A stretch of DNA of 58,778 bases from Acidovorax sp. (GCA_030692685.1 JAUXZO010000036.1:1-58778); one strand, 5' to 3'; shown: positions 7,344 to 15,679, numbered from the stretch's first letter. Notes: a model not told the origin generated them from the sequence alone. Numbers and translations are program-made.

Positions 7344-8080
7344 CTGCAGTGGACAAAAGCACTCCCGTCACGGTTGTCACCGGTGCCAGCAACGGCATTG
7401 GCAAAGCCATCGCCGAAGCCGTGCTGGCCCAGGGCCGCGCCGTGGTCAACCTCGACTACGTGCTGCCTCACTGGAGCCATCTTCAGCTCACGTCGTACCA
7501 AGCCGACCTGACGAATGAAGCGTCCACGCGCACGCTGGCCGCCGAGATTGCCGCCAACCACAACGTGACGGCCCTGGTGAACAACGCAGGCGCCACGCGC
7601 CCCGGCACCATCGACACGGCCACCACGCAGCAGCTGGATGACGTGGTGGGCCTGCACCTGCGCGCGCCCATGCTGCTGGTGCAAGCCTTTTTGCCCACGC
7701 TGCGCGCCAGCGGGCAAGGGCGCATCGTCAACATGTCGTCGCGTGCCGCATTGGGCAAAGGCGAGCGCGTTGTGTACTCCGCGACCAAGGCCGGGATGAT
7801 CGGCATGACGCGCACGCTGGCCATGGAGCTGGGGCGTGACGGCATCACCGTCAACGCGATCGGCCCGGGGCCGATTGCCACCGAATTGTTTCGCCAGAGC
7901 AACCCCGATGGCGCACCGCAAACGCAGCGCATCCTGGACAGCATTGCCGTGGGCCGCATGGGCACGGCCGAAGACGTGGCCCGCGCCGCGCTGTTTTTCC
8001 TGTCGCCCGACAACGGTTTTGTGACGGGCCAGATTTTGTACGTGTGCGGAGGCGCCACGCTCGGCGTGGCATCTGTATAG
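7340..8080 (+). CDS. SDR family oxidoreductase
   Basis: A 246-residue classical short-chain dehydrogenase. Seen: the cofactor motif TGASNGIG (residues 14-21), NNAG at 81-84, catalytic Ser in IVNMSS, and YSATK with Tyr146 and Lys150; the C-terminus GFVTGQILYVCGG is typical of FabG-like enzymes. The GTG start at 7340 overlaps the pcaF stop (GTGA), so translation is coupled to pcaF. Asp39 at the end of the second strand hints at NAD preference (inference). Its link to aromatic degradation is contextual, and the substrate is unknown. Confidence 0.85.
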   Translation: MTAVDKSTPVTVVTGASNGIGKAIAEAVLAQGRAVVNLDYVLPHWSHLQLTSYQADLTNEASTRTLAAEIAANHNVTALVNNAGATRPGTIDTATTQQLDDVVGLHLRAPMLLVQAFLPTLRASGQGRIVNMSSRAALGKGERVVYSATKAGMIGMTRTLAMELGRDGITVNAIGPGPIATELFRQSNPDGAPQTQRILDSIAVGRMGTAEDVARAALFFLSPDNGFVTGQILYVCGGATLGVASV

Positions 8081-8244
8081 CTCTCTAGCCACCGCACCGA
8101 TTCACAGCCCTGTTAGCAGGGCACATCCACCATGTTCTCGCCCGGGCACCCGTGCCCGGTTGAGGCCATGGCACGGGCCCGCGGGCAAACCTGGTGCTCC
8201 CCACCGGGCGTGCCCCGCACCCACCATCCTTGAAGGAGACACCC

Positions 8245-9519
8245 ATGCAACATTCCCCCTCCATCCGCCGCCGCTTCGCTCTGGGCGCCATCGCCTCTGC
8301 CGCTGTTCTGGGCACAGGTCTGCTGGCCAGCACCGCTGCGCTGGCGCAGGCCTTCCCCACCAAGCCCGTCACCATCATCGTGCCGTTCGCAGCCGGTGGC
8401 ACCACCGACATCCTGGCGCGCATCATCGGCCAGGCGCTGACCACCGAGCTGGGCCAGTCCGTCATCGTGGACAACCGTGCGGGTGCGGGCGGCAACATCG
8501 GTGGCTCTCTGGCCGCCAAGGCCCCGGCGGACGGCTACACGCTGTTCATGGGCACGGTGGGCACCCACGCCATCAACGCCAGCCTGTACAAGAAGATGCC
8601 GTTTGACCCGGTCAAGGACTTTGCCCCTTTGAGCCGCGTGGCCAACGTGCCCAACCTGCTGGTGGCCAACCCCGCCCAGCCGTTCAAGAACGTGCCCGAG
8701 CTGATTGCGTATGCCAAGGCCAACCCCGGCAAGCTCAACTTTGGTTCGTCGGGCAGCGGCAGCTCCATTCACCTGTCGGGCGAGCTGTTCAAAAGCTTGG
8801 CCAAGGTGGACATGGTGCACGTGCCCTACAAGGGCAGCGCCCCGGCCGTCACGGACCTGCTGGGTAACCAGATCGGCATCATGTTCGACAACATGCCCTA
8901 AGAATCTGTCCAAGGCCTTTTGGGGGATCGCATTGGTGTGCAATCGGGATGAGTGGACGCCTCGGGTGCGCCGCATGGGCTCATGCCCATGCAAGCAGCC
9001 GAGGCGTCCAATCGCCCGATTTCACCCCAACCCTTCGGGCAAGTGCCTTGCCGGGCGGTCTGCGGCGTTGCGGCGCTTGTTGATAGCCGTGCTATACACG
9101 GCGCACCGCGCCTAGCATCCCATCCCGGCAAGGCACTTGTGCGACCCCGAAAAGGCCTTGGACAGATTCTTTCCATCCAGCATGTGCGCAGCGGCAAGCT
9201 GGTGCCCATTGCCGTGACCACCGCCAAGCGCTCGCCCGAGCTGCCCAACGTGCCCACCATTGCCGAAGCAGGTGTGGTCGGCTACGAGGCCACATCGTGG
9301 TTTGGCATGTTCGCACCCGCAGGCACGCCTGCGCCGGTGTTGGCCAAGCTGAACACGGCGCTGGTCAAGGTGCTGAACCAGGCCGATGTGAAGAAGAAGA
9401 TCAACGACCAGGGCGCCGAAGCCATGAGCGAAACGCCTGCGCAGTTTGCCGCTTTCATACAGGCTGAAAGCGTGAAGTGGGGCAAGGTGGTGAAGGAGTC
9501 TGGCGCAAGTTTGGACTGA
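8245..9519 (+). pseudogene. Bug family (TctC-like) periplasmic receptor, split by a MITE-like insertion
   Basis: Starts at ATG 8245 after AAGGAG, with a twin-Arg-like signal region (RRRFALGAIASAAVLGTG, Ala-rich cleavage site ALAQA) and the Bug hallmark FPTKPVTIIVPFAAGG. The frame runs to IGIMFDNMP and stops at TAA 8899-8901. The remaining third resumes in frame at TCC 9172 (SIQHVRSGKLVPIAVTTAKRS ... WGKVVKESGASLD) and ends at TGA 9517-9519. The 272 bases between have terminal inverted repeats and are foreign to the gene. Bug proteins bind small organic acids in the periplasm. The interrupted product lacks the C-terminal part of its second lobe and is unlikely to work. Confidence 0.9.
8900..9171. 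mobile_element. MITE-like palindromic insertion element, ~272 bp
   Basis: The terminal inverted repeats begin AAGAATCTGTCCAAGGCC on both outer edges (8900 onward, and the complement ending at 9171), about 22 perfect bases extending to ~27 with one mismatch. Inside are two hairpin domains. Domain 1 has nested stems: ATCGGG/CCCGAT (8943/9015), TGGACGCCTCGG/CCGAGGCGTCCA (8954/8999) and GCATGGGC/GCCCATGC (8973/8985). Domain 2 has CAAGTGCCTTGCCGGG/CCCGGCAAGGCACTTG (9040/9124) around GCCGTG/CACGGC (9086/9097). It has no coding capacity, so it is non-autonomous. No clear target duplication is visible beyond a possible single T. Confidence 0.85.
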
Positions 9520-9546
9520 TGGTTGCCAGAGACCTTTAGAGTCCTG

Positions 9547-9605
9547 AATTGATAGCTGCCAGCGCTTTATCCATAAGCGCTAGCGGCTATCTTTGCTTAA
9601 AAACT
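9547..9605 (+). repeat. AGCGCT palindromic repeat, copy 2
   Basis: GATAGCTGCCAGCGCTTTAT followed by ATAAGCGCTAGCGGCTATC: an almost perfect palindrome of about 41 bases. It lies between the convergent ends of the Bug pseudogene and the SDR gene that ends at 9610. Confidence 0.85.
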
Positions 9606-9609
9606 TTGT

Positions 9610-10212
9610 TCATTGAACGCGGTACACCCGCCCGGTCTGCGCGCCCTCCACGCTGCGCTGGTAGGCCAGCGCAGCGCGCTCAGCGGGCACGGGCTCAAAC
9701 CCCGGGAAAAACGGCCCGTACACACCCACCGACTCTGTGAGGATGGTGGGGCTGATTGCGTTGATGCGTTGCCCACGCGGCAGCTCGATGGCCGCCGCCG
9801 CCACAAAGCCCTCGATGGCCGCGTTCACTGCGGTGGCGTTGGCGCCGTTGCGGATGGGCTCGGTGCTCAGAATGCCGCTGGTCAACGTGATGGAGCCGCC
9901 ATCGTTCAGGTATTTGTGGCCCAGCAGCGCCAGCTGCACCTGGCCCAGCAGCTTGTCCTGCAGGCCCAGGTTGAACTGCTCCGCCGTCATGTCGGTCAGC
10001 GGGCCAAAGTGCAGGTTGCCCGCGGTGCTGACGATGGCGTCCACCTTGCCCACTGAGGCAAACAATGCGGCTAGCGACGCCGGGTTTGCGAGGTCGGCGC
10101 GGTGCGCGCCGCTGCTGCGGCCCACGGTGATCACTTCGTGACGGGCGCCCAGGTTGGCCAGCACGGCCTGGCCGATGGTGCCGCTCGCGCCGATGAGAAG
10201 AATCTTGGACAT
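9610..10212 (-). CDS. Short-chain dehydrogenase-like protein lacking the YxxxK pair
   Basis: A 200-residue Rossmann protein starting MSKILLIGASGTIG, with the nucleotide-binding GASGTIG at residues 8-14, STAGN in place of NNAG, and TSGILSTEP near the catalytic Ser position. Where classical SDRs carry YxxxK this protein reads NATAVNAAIEGF, so neither Tyr nor Lys is present. It may bind NADP(H) without classical SDR catalysis. It is divergent from a LysR-type regulator, the usual layout for a regulator and its target. Substrate unknown. ATG 10212 was chosen because GGAAA lies just upstream and the Rossmann strand begins three residues later. Confidence 0.8.
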   Translation of the reverse strand: MSKILLIGASGTIGQAVLANLGARHEVITVGRSSGAHRADLANPASLAALFASVGKVDAIVSTAGNLHFGPLTDMTAEQFNLGLQDKLLGQVQLALLGHKYLNDGGSITLTSGILSTEPIRNGANATAVNAAIEGFVAAAAIELPRGQRINAISPTILTESVGVYGPFFPGFEPVPAERAALAYQRSVEGAQTGRVYRVQ

Positions 10213-10274
10213 GGTGATTTCCTTTGGATGAAAGAAGGGTTGAAGAGAACAATCGACAGCCCTGATTCTTTTGT

Positions 10275-10329
10275 TAATCAATCAATGCATAAAGTACACG
10301 GCAGTTATGCTTGTACTAACTATTGATTA
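10275..10329. promoter_or_regulatory. Divergent SDR/LysR control region with nested palindromes
   Basis: The 125-base spacer between the divergent starts holds TAATCAAT (10275-10282) paired with ATTGATTA (10322-10329) and, nested inside, AGTACA (10293-10298) paired with TGTACT (10312-10317). LysR-type regulators bind interrupted inverted repeats of this size in exactly this position. The palindromes are seen; LysR binding is inferred. Confidence 0.5.
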
Positions 10330-10337
10330 GGAATGCC

Positions 10338-11237
10338 ATGGACAAGCTGCGCAACATGGAGGTCATGGTGGCCGTGGTCGAGGCCGGCAGTTTTGCTGCC
10401 GCATCGCGCCAGCTCCATGTTTCAGCCGTGATGGTGGGCAAACACATCCAGCAGCTGGAGGCCCACCTGGGCGCACGCCTGTTTCAGCGCAGCACGCGCC
10501 AGAACAGCCTGACCGAAGTGGGTGCCGCGTTTTATGAAGACAGCAAACGCGTGCTGGAGCAGGTGCGCTGGGCCGAATCCGCCGTGGAGCGCAGCCGCGC
10601 CGTGCCGCAAGGCCTCTTGCGGGTGAGCGTGCCGTTCACGCTGGGCAACCACGTCATCGCACCGCTGGTGGCCGAGTTTTTGCAGCGCCACGAGCAGGTG
10701 CGGGTAGACCTGCAGTTGACCGACAGCGTGGTGGACCTGGCGGGCGAGGGCTTTGACGTGGCGGTGCGCATTGGCCAGGTGGTGAATGAAGGCCTGGTGG
10801 CCCGGCCGCTGCGCCCCTACCGCATGGTGATTGCCGCCGCGCCCGCCTACCTGCAGCGCTACGGCACGCCCGAGCGCCAGACCGATCTGGCCCGCCACCA
10901 CTGCCTGAGCCATTCGGTGTGGCAGCGCCGCGTGGAGTGGACGCTGCGCGACGGTAATGAAACTTTTTTCTGGCCCGAGAACGCGCGCCTGCAATGCAAC
11001 CAAGGCGACGGCCTGCGCCAGGCGGCGCTGCAGGGGCTGGGCCTCATCATGCAGCCCGAAGTGCTGTTGGCCGACGACCTGGCCAGTGGCGCGCTGGTGC
11101 CCGTGATGCAACACTGCCTGCCGGTGCCGCGCCCGGTGCAACTGGTGTACGCGCCTGATCGGCGCCAGCTACCCAAGCTGGCCCGGTTTGTGGAGCATGT
11201 GGTGTCCGCGCTGGGGGTTGCGGCGGATGCGAGGTAG
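10338..11237 (+). CDS. LysR family transcriptional regulator
   Basis: A 299-residue LysR-type regulator. The N-terminal winged HTH (about residues 1-60) contains VEAGSFAAASRQLHVSAVMVGKHIQQLEAHLGARLFQR; the substrate-binding domain starts near residue 90 with GLLRVSVPFTLG. ATG 10338 (MDKLRNMEVMVAV) is the normal LTTR start; a TTG five codons upstream is less likely. The closest type is the large CrgA/AaeR-like subgroup (DKLRNMEVFVAVVEAGSF pattern). Divergent from the SDR-like gene, which is its probable target. Effector unknown. Confidence 0.9.
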   Translation: MDKLRNMEVMVAVVEAGSFAAASRQLHVSAVMVGKHIQQLEAHLGARLFQRSTRQNSLTEVGAAFYEDSKRVLEQVRWAESAVERSRAVPQGLLRVSVPFTLGNHVIAPLVAEFLQRHEQVRVDLQLTDSVVDLAGEGFDVAVRIGQVVNEGLVARPLRPYRMVIAAAPAYLQRYGTPERQTDLARHHCLSHSVWQRRVEWTLRDGNETFFWPENARLQCNQGDGLRQAALQGLGLIMQPEVLLADDLASGALVPVMQHCLPVPRPVQLVYAPDRRQLPKLARFVEHVVSALGVAADAR

Positions 11238-11283
11238 CGGAGTGGCCGTGTGCAGTGGACTGCAGGTTGTGCTATTTGCTATT

Positions 11284-11334
11284 CAATTGATAGCTGTAAG
11301 CGCTTATTGGGTAATCGCTAGAGGCTGATTTGTT
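11284..11334 (+). repeat. AGCGCT palindromic repeat, copy 3
   Basis: TTGATAGCTGTAAGCGCTTA then ATCGCTAGAGGCTGATTT; the right half has lost one base of the AGCGCT core. It lies in the gap between the convergent LysR gene and the secreted-protein gene ending at 11422. Confidence 0.75.
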
Positions 11335-11421
11335 AACAAGTTTCAGCCCTCAGAATGCCATGTGTCTGCCATGTCCCCAGCACGTGCTGTGGTGGGACTC
11401 ACTGTTGGCAGACCGCCGCCG

Positions 11422-11844
11422 CTACAGATTGCGCACCCGGCAGGCCGCACTGACCAGGCGCTTGGACCATTCGGGGGACATGTCCTTGAACAGCACCTCG
11501 GCCTCGCCCTCCTTGTAGTCCTCTTTGGCAATCACATCGCCACCCCAGGACGGTTGCGCGTAGTACGAGAGCCGCAGGTACCACGCCCTCTTCGCCGGGC
11601 AATCGACCACCGCCTTGGCGTAGTACGAGCGGTATTTTTGGCCCTTGAACGATGTGCGCTGCTGGTCGCGAGACACCCGCAGGTCCAGCACCACCTTCTG
11701 ATCGATGCCAATGGGCTCGGGCAGGATTTCGATCAGATTCTTGGTAGCTTCGAGCGGGTCGCCGGTGAGCGTAAACCAGCTATTGGTGGCCACTTGCGGA
11801 CCGGCTGCCGCGGCTGCGATACACACCACAACGGCACAGAGCAT
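11422..11844 (-). CDS. Exported protein of unknown function (surface-adhesin E-like)
   Basis: A 140-residue protein. The first ~15 residues (MLCAVVVCIAAAAAG) look like a short signal peptide, after which the mature part is polar with paired cysteines (VVDCPAKRAWYLRL and SAACRVRNL) that could form a disulfide, as expected in the periplasm. The pattern 'short Ala-rich signal, W-F near the mature start, DC...C at the end' resembles the small surface-adhesin E-like proteins common in Comamonadaceae; this is a similarity of layout, not a proven homology. It is a single gene, convergent with the LysR gene. Confidence 0.6.
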   Translation of the reverse strand: MLCAVVVCIAAAAAGPQVATNSWFTLTGDPLEATKNLIEILPEPIGIDQKVVLDLRVSRDQQRTSFKGQKYRSYYAKAVVDCPAKRAWYLRLSYYAQPSWGGDVIAKEDYKEGEAEVLFKDMSPEWSKRLVSAACRVRNL

Positions 11845-12031
11845 AAAAAAACCTTCAGCGGTAGTCTTTGGACGAAAGCGGCCACCGGCTGCAGGGGCTG
11901 GTGTCGCGGTTGGGGGGTGGCGGCTGGCGGCTAGCGGCTAGCAGATGGGGTCTGGAGTGATCCCAGTTCAGCCGAAAAATCATTATCTCCGAGCCTTGGG
12001 TTTTGGCTTCACCGCGGGCAAAAAGTGTGGC

Positions 12032-12463
12032 TTACCCGCCCCAGCTGCGATGGGCGGCATTGGGTTCGATGAGATCCCACGCGTTGCCATACAGGTCTTC
12101 AAACACCGCCACGGTGCCGTGGGGTTGCACCTGGGGCTCGCGCACAAAAACGACGCCCCGCTGGGTGAATTGCTGGTGGTCGCGCGCCACGTTGTCGGTG
12201 AACAGAAACAAAAACACCCGCCCACCCGTTTGGTCGCCAATGCGCGCGGCCTGCTCCGGCGTGCTGGCGCGGGCCAGCAACAGGTGGGCGCCTGCCGATG
12301 CGCCTGCCGCAGCGGGCCGAATCACCACCCAGCGCTTGTCCTGCTCGGGGATGTAAGTGTCTTCGACCACCGAGAACCCAAGCTTGCCCACAAAAAAGTT
12401 CAGTGCCTCGTCGTACTCGCGCACCACCAAGGCAACCAGTCCGAGGGATCGGTGGGCAGTCAT
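12032..12463 (-). CDS. VOC family protein (glyoxalase/bleomycin-resistance fold)
   Basis: A 143-residue single-domain VOC protein with two beta-alpha-beta-beta-beta modules. It starts LGLVALVVREYDEALNFFVGKLGF, followed by VEDTYIP and DKRWVVIRP, and the second module ends TVAVFEDLYGNAWDLIEP, where the final Glu is a usual metal ligand. The family includes glyoxalases, dioxygenases and antibiotic-binding proteins, so the exact role is open. It is downstream of the thioesterase gene with 25 bases between them, in the same direction, and may be cotranscribed. Confidence 0.85.
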   Translation of the reverse strand: MTAHRSLGLVALVVREYDEALNFFVGKLGFSVVEDTYIPEQDKRWVVIRPAAAGASAGAHLLLARASTPEQAARIGDQTGGRVFLFLFTDNVARDHQQFTQRGVVFVREPQVQPHGTVAVFEDLYGNAWDLIEPNAAHRSWGG

Positions 12464-12488
12464 GGGGCCTTGGTCCGGCTGTAGTCGC

Positions 12489-12944
12489 TCATTCCACCGC
12501 GTCGCTTGGGGCCACGGGGCCGATCTTGAACACCCCGCTCACGCGCGCACAGGGCACGCCGTCGGCGGTGACCAGCCCTTGTGCAAACACCAGCGAGCGC
12601 GTGATGCGCAGCGGGTTGGCCTCGCCCTCCACCCAGGCGCCCAGCGCGGCGGGGGCCAGGTAGTCGATCTGCAGGCTGATGGTGGGCAGAAAACGGTCGG
12701 CCACCTGGTCGCTTTTGCGGTGCACCGACAGCGGCATCAGCATGTCGCAAAAGGTGGCCATCATGCCGCCGTGCAGATTGCCCATGGGGTTGGTGTGGCG
12801 CCGCTCCACGCGAAAGCCGAACTTCACCACATCGCCCTGGTGCAGCACATACAGCGGGCCGTTGTGCTGGATGTAGAGGCCGCCCGCCTCCAGGGGCACA
12901 AAGCCAGCGGGGATGTGGGTGGTAGCGTTGTCTGCGGCGTGCAT
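12489..12944 (-). CDS. PaaI-type hotdog thioesterase
   Basis: A 151-residue hotdog-fold protein. The active-site helix region reads NPMGNLHGGMMATFCDML, matching the HGG(x)xxxxxD pattern of the PaaI/YbgC acyl-CoA thioesterases, followed by the core strand SLQIDYLAPAALG. It probably hydrolyses an acyl-CoA in the cytoplasm; chain specificity cannot be read. Its ATG overlaps the stop of the upstream transglutaminase-like gene (TGATG), so the two are coupled. Confidence 0.85.
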   Translation of the reverse strand: MHAADNATTHIPAGFVPLEAGGLYIQHNGPLYVLHQGDVVKFGFRVERRHTNPMGNLHGGMMATFCDMLMPLSVHRKSDQVADRFLPTISLQIDYLAPAALGAWVEGEANPLRITRSLVFAQGLVTADGVPCARVSGVFKIGPVAPSDAVE

Positions 12945-13633
12945 CAGCGGATTTCCTTTTCAATGTCGTTGGCAAAACTGGCGTCCTGCAGGCTGCTGCG
13001 GGTGGCGTTGCCCTCCAGCCAGCCGCTGTACACGGTGCGAAAGTCGGCCACGATCTGCGCCAGTGGCAGGTCGTCAAACGTGCCACGTTGCTGCACGTAT
13101 TCCATATGGCGCTGGCCGTTTTTGTCGAAGGGGTGGTAGATGGAGTCGCTCACGCCATCAAACTCCAGCGGCAACAACCCGAAGCGCTCGCACAACTCGA
13201 TGTTGAACGCGGGTGTGGCCTTGCGCCATTGGCCATCGAGCCAGATGTCTGTGTAGCCGTGCCAGATGAAGAGGTCAGTCTTCATCGTCTCGCGCATGCG
13301 CTCGGTGGAGAGGTGATTGCGCACATCGGCAAACCCCATGCGCGCCGGAATACCCGCCGCGCGGCAGGCGGCCGTCAACAGCGCGGCCTTGGGCACACAC
13401 CAGCCGTAGCCGTTGGCCAGCACGGTGCTGGCGGTCATGCCGTGGGGCGAGAGGTCGATGCGGTACGGGTCGTAGCGAAAGCCGTCGCGCACGGCCAGGT
13501 ACAGAGCCACCGCGCGCTCGCGGTCGGTACTGCCTTGCGCGTGTTCAGCCGCAAAGGCGCGCACGCTGGGCGCCTCGCTGTCGATGAGTGCGGTGGGGTC
13601 CAGGGTGGCGGGGTTGGGTGGATCTGCTGTCAT
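12944..13633 (-). CDS. Transglutaminase-like (papain-fold) domain protein
   Basis: A 229-residue cytoplasmic-looking protein with a transglutaminase-like core: catalytic Cys79 in LANGYGWCVPKAALL and His125 in LFIWHGYTDIWL. The usual third residue, Asp in a V-D-P-T-like strand after the Trp, is not evident; the corresponding stretch reads WRKATPAFN. Proteins of this kind act as cysteine peptidases or amidases, or have lost activity. The start at ATG 13633 (MTADPP) was preferred to the upstream one at 13693, which adds a basic, unconserved leader. Coupled to the downstream thioesterase. Confidence 0.8.
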   Translation of the reverse strand: MTADPPNPATLDPTALIDSEAPSVRAFAAEHAQGSTDRERAVALYLAVRDGFRYDPYRIDLSPHGMTASTVLANGYGWCVPKAALLTAACRAAGIPARMGFADVRNHLSTERMRETMKTDLFIWHGYTDIWLDGQWRKATPAFNIELCERFGLLPLEFDGVSDSIYHPFDKNGQRHMEYVQQRGTFDDLPLAQIVADFRTVYSGWLEGNATRSSLQDASFANDIEKEIR

Positions 13634-13761
13634 GTGGGGATGTCTCCTGCCGTCGGGCGTCGGGCGTCTGGCCAGTGTGCAGGTGCCAGGCACACGATGC
13701 TGTCACAGGTGCGCCAGCGCTGCACTGCGTCTCATCGCACTACACCGGCTTCACGCCGGGG

Positions 13762-13785
13762 CTACACCCCTACACCCCTACACCC
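13762..13785. repeat. Three tandem CTACACCC units
   Basis: The 8-mer CTACACCC occurs three times head to tail at 13762, 13770 and 13778. The third unit encodes the stop and last codons of the membrane-protein gene on the minus strand. A small hairpin CCGGC/GCCGG lies just to the left. Confidence 0.8.
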
Positions 13786-14422
13786 GCCACGCAGGCAGCT
13801 CCCAATTGCGCCACAGCGCCAACCCGCGCAGCCCGGCGGTCAGCACAACACAGGCCACCAGCGGCGCCCAGTCCGGCGCCTGCAGCTGGCGCAGCCCCAC
13901 GTCGGCCCAGCCACCGGCAAACGCGCACAGCGCATACGGGCGGTGGTCGCTGAAAGCCTGCGGCACCTCGTTGCACAACACATCGCGCAACACGCCGCCG
14001 AAGACGCCGGTGGTCACACCCATCATCACGCTGATGATGGGCGGCATGCCGATGGCGGTGGATATGTCTACACCCACGGCGGCAAAAAGGCCCAGGCCAA
14101 TCGCGTCGGGCAGCAGCATGGCGCGCTCTGTGGGCTGAAAGTGGCGCTGGCGCATGAACAGCATGGCCGCAATGCACAGCGCCAGAATGCCCCAGACGAA
14201 TTCGGTGTGCCGTATCCAGAAGAACGGGCGCTGGTCCAGCAGCAGGTCGCGCAGCGTGCCACCGCCCAACGCCGCCACAAACGCCACCACACACACGCCC
14301 ACGGCATCCAGCCGCTTGCGCGCCGCCGCGATCACGCCCGACAGCGCAAACGCGATGGTGGCGGCCACCTCCAGGGTGAGGCGCAGGGTGTGAATCCAGT
14401 GGGCAGTGGTGAGCGAGTCCAT
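13778..14422 (-). CDS. TRIC/UPF0126 (YadS-like) membrane channel protein
   Basis: A 214-residue, seven-helix membrane protein with the internal duplication of the UPF0126/TRIC family: the first half carries AALGGGTLRDLLL and the second GVFGGVLRDVLC, the repeated GG-xLRD motif that forms the pore kinks. Family members are trimeric cation channels or, in some bacteria, are linked to glycine uptake. ATG 14422 (MDSLTTAHW) starts just before the first helix; a longer in-frame reading to 14755 runs into the yacG region and has no membrane character. The C-terminus ends within a tandem 8-mer repeat. Confidence 0.85.
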   Translation of the reverse strand: MDSLTTAHWIHTLRLTLEVAATIAFALSGVIAAARKRLDAVGVCVVAFVAALGGGTLRDLLLDQRPFFWIRHTEFVWGILALCIAAMLFMRQRHFQPTERAMLLPDAIGLGLFAAVGVDISTAIGMPPIISVMMGVTTGVFGGVLRDVLCNEVPQAFSDHRPYALCAFAGGWADVGLRQLQAPDWAPLVACVVLTAGLRGLALWRNWELPAWRV

Positions 14423-14552
14423 GCGCGCGATTGTGCCGTGGCGTGATCGATGGGACGCCTCCGATAAGGACTCTTCGTTGGCAGAAGACTGCCCACAAAG
14501 CGCATACACCTGCCGACCAACTCGCCAGCTGGTTCGCTGCAGCGATGTGTTG

Positions 14553-14777
14553 TCAGTGAGGCAGGTGGGAATCGCTATGGGGTGCGTCACCCTGTGGAGC
14601 CTCGGCGGGCATGCGAAAGTCTTCGCTGGCCCATGCGCCCAAGTCCACTTGTTTGCACCGTTCGCTGCAGAAGGGGCGGTAGGTGTTGCTCGGCGCGTAG
14701 ATGCTGTCGCCACCGCAGCAAGGGCAGGTGACGATGCGTGTAGCGCGCGCTGCACGGTCGCGTTCGGAGTGAGCCAT
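14553..14777 (-). CDS. yacG: DNA gyrase inhibitor YacG, zinc-binding
   Basis: A 74-residue protein with the YacG zinc site: CPCCGG near the N-terminus and [18 protein letters not shown] in the middle, giving four Cys ligands (CxxC ... CxxxC). E. coli YacG binds GyrB and blocks DNA binding. Start at ATG 14777 (MAHSERD). It lies downstream of zapD, as in most beta-proteobacteria, with a 61-base gap. Confidence 0.92.
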   Translation of the reverse strand: MAHSERDRAARATRIVTCPCCGGDSIYAPSNTYRPFCSERCKQVDLGAWASEDFRMPAEAPQGDAPHSDSHLPH

Positions 14778-14838
14778 CCTCGTTGTCCTCAATGTCGTTT
14801 TGCAATCACTGACCGGTGGGTGTGATGCCTGGGCATCG

Positions 14839-15594
14839 TCAAGCGCACAAGGTCAGCTCAAATGCGGCATCTTCCGGGCATGCGTGCAGACGGGCATCGT
14901 CCTCGAGCCGCATCAACCGCACCGACACAATCAGCCGATTGCCGCTGATTTCCGGGATCAGGTTCAGCGCAGGGTCGATGCGCAGGCGCAGTAACTGAAA
15001 CGTGCGGCCCTGCGGCAGATTTTGCTGAAATTGGCCACGCTCTGCTGCGACCTTTTGTGGCACGCCCGAGTCACGTAGCAGCTTGAGCAGTACATAAATG
15101 GATTCCGCCAGGGGCGCCAGGGTGGACGCCCATCCTTCGAGGGCCTGCTGCCGCATGTCGGGATGGTGGTGCTGCCATGCATAGTAGGCTGGCAGATCAA
15201 ATCCGCAGGTGCCACCCGGAATGCCCACTCGGCTGCGAATGCTCATGAGCCAATCGTTCTCGGTGAGGGAGTGGCCGGACTTGCCGGACTGGGTGTTGAG
15301 CGCCACGAAACAGCGGTCCAGCTGTGCAATCACGGCATCCAGTGCTGCCTCGGAGATCGAAGGATTCCCTCGATAGCTGTCGAGCTGGTGCTTGTGTTTT
15401 TCGATGTCTTTGAGAACGTCCGACTTCAAGTCAGCTCGGGCCGCCACGTCCATGATCTCAAAGATGGTGACCAGCGCAAAGTGGTGGTCCAGCGCATGTG
15501 TGCGGGGAATCAACTCGCCCAGTCGGCGAAACAACTGCTCAAGCCGCAGATAGGTTCTGAGACGCTCGTTAAATGGATATTCGTAAAGGATCAC
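14839..15594 (-). CDS. zapD: Cell division protein ZapD
   Basis: A 251-residue ZapD (DUF1342), a cytoplasmic protein that bundles FtsZ filaments. Seen: the family N-terminus [21 protein letters not shown], then [43 protein letters not shown] and the C-terminal strand [11 protein letters not shown]. The only start consistent with family length is GTG 15594, with AGGA 12 bases upstream; a frame open to 15747 exists but is not conserved. Part of the pilBCD-coaE-zapD-yacG run. Confidence 0.92.
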   Translation of the reverse strand: MILYEYPFNERLRTYLRLEQLFRRLGELIPRTHALDHHFALVTIFEIMDVAARADLKSDVLKDIEKHKHQLDSYRGNPSISEAALDAVIAQLDRCFVALNTQSGKSGHSLTENDWLMSIRSRVGIPGGTCGFDLPAYYAWQHHHPDMRQQALEGWASTLAPLAESIYVLLKLLRDSGVPQKVAAERGQFQQNLPQGRTFQLLRLRIDPALNLIPEISGNRLIVSVRLMRLEDDARLHACPEDAAFELTLCA

Positions 15595-15679
15595 GCTGGC
15601 GGGTTCCTGGGGGCTCAGGGGGTATTCTGACGCCGGTGGCGCACGGCATGGGATGAAAACACCTACGGTTTCGTTCGCA

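Noticed and set aside
8954..9010. CRISPR-like inverted units in the Bug gene insertion
   Set aside because: The repeats are inverted, not direct, occur once and have no regularly sized spacers; they are stems of one MITE-like element.
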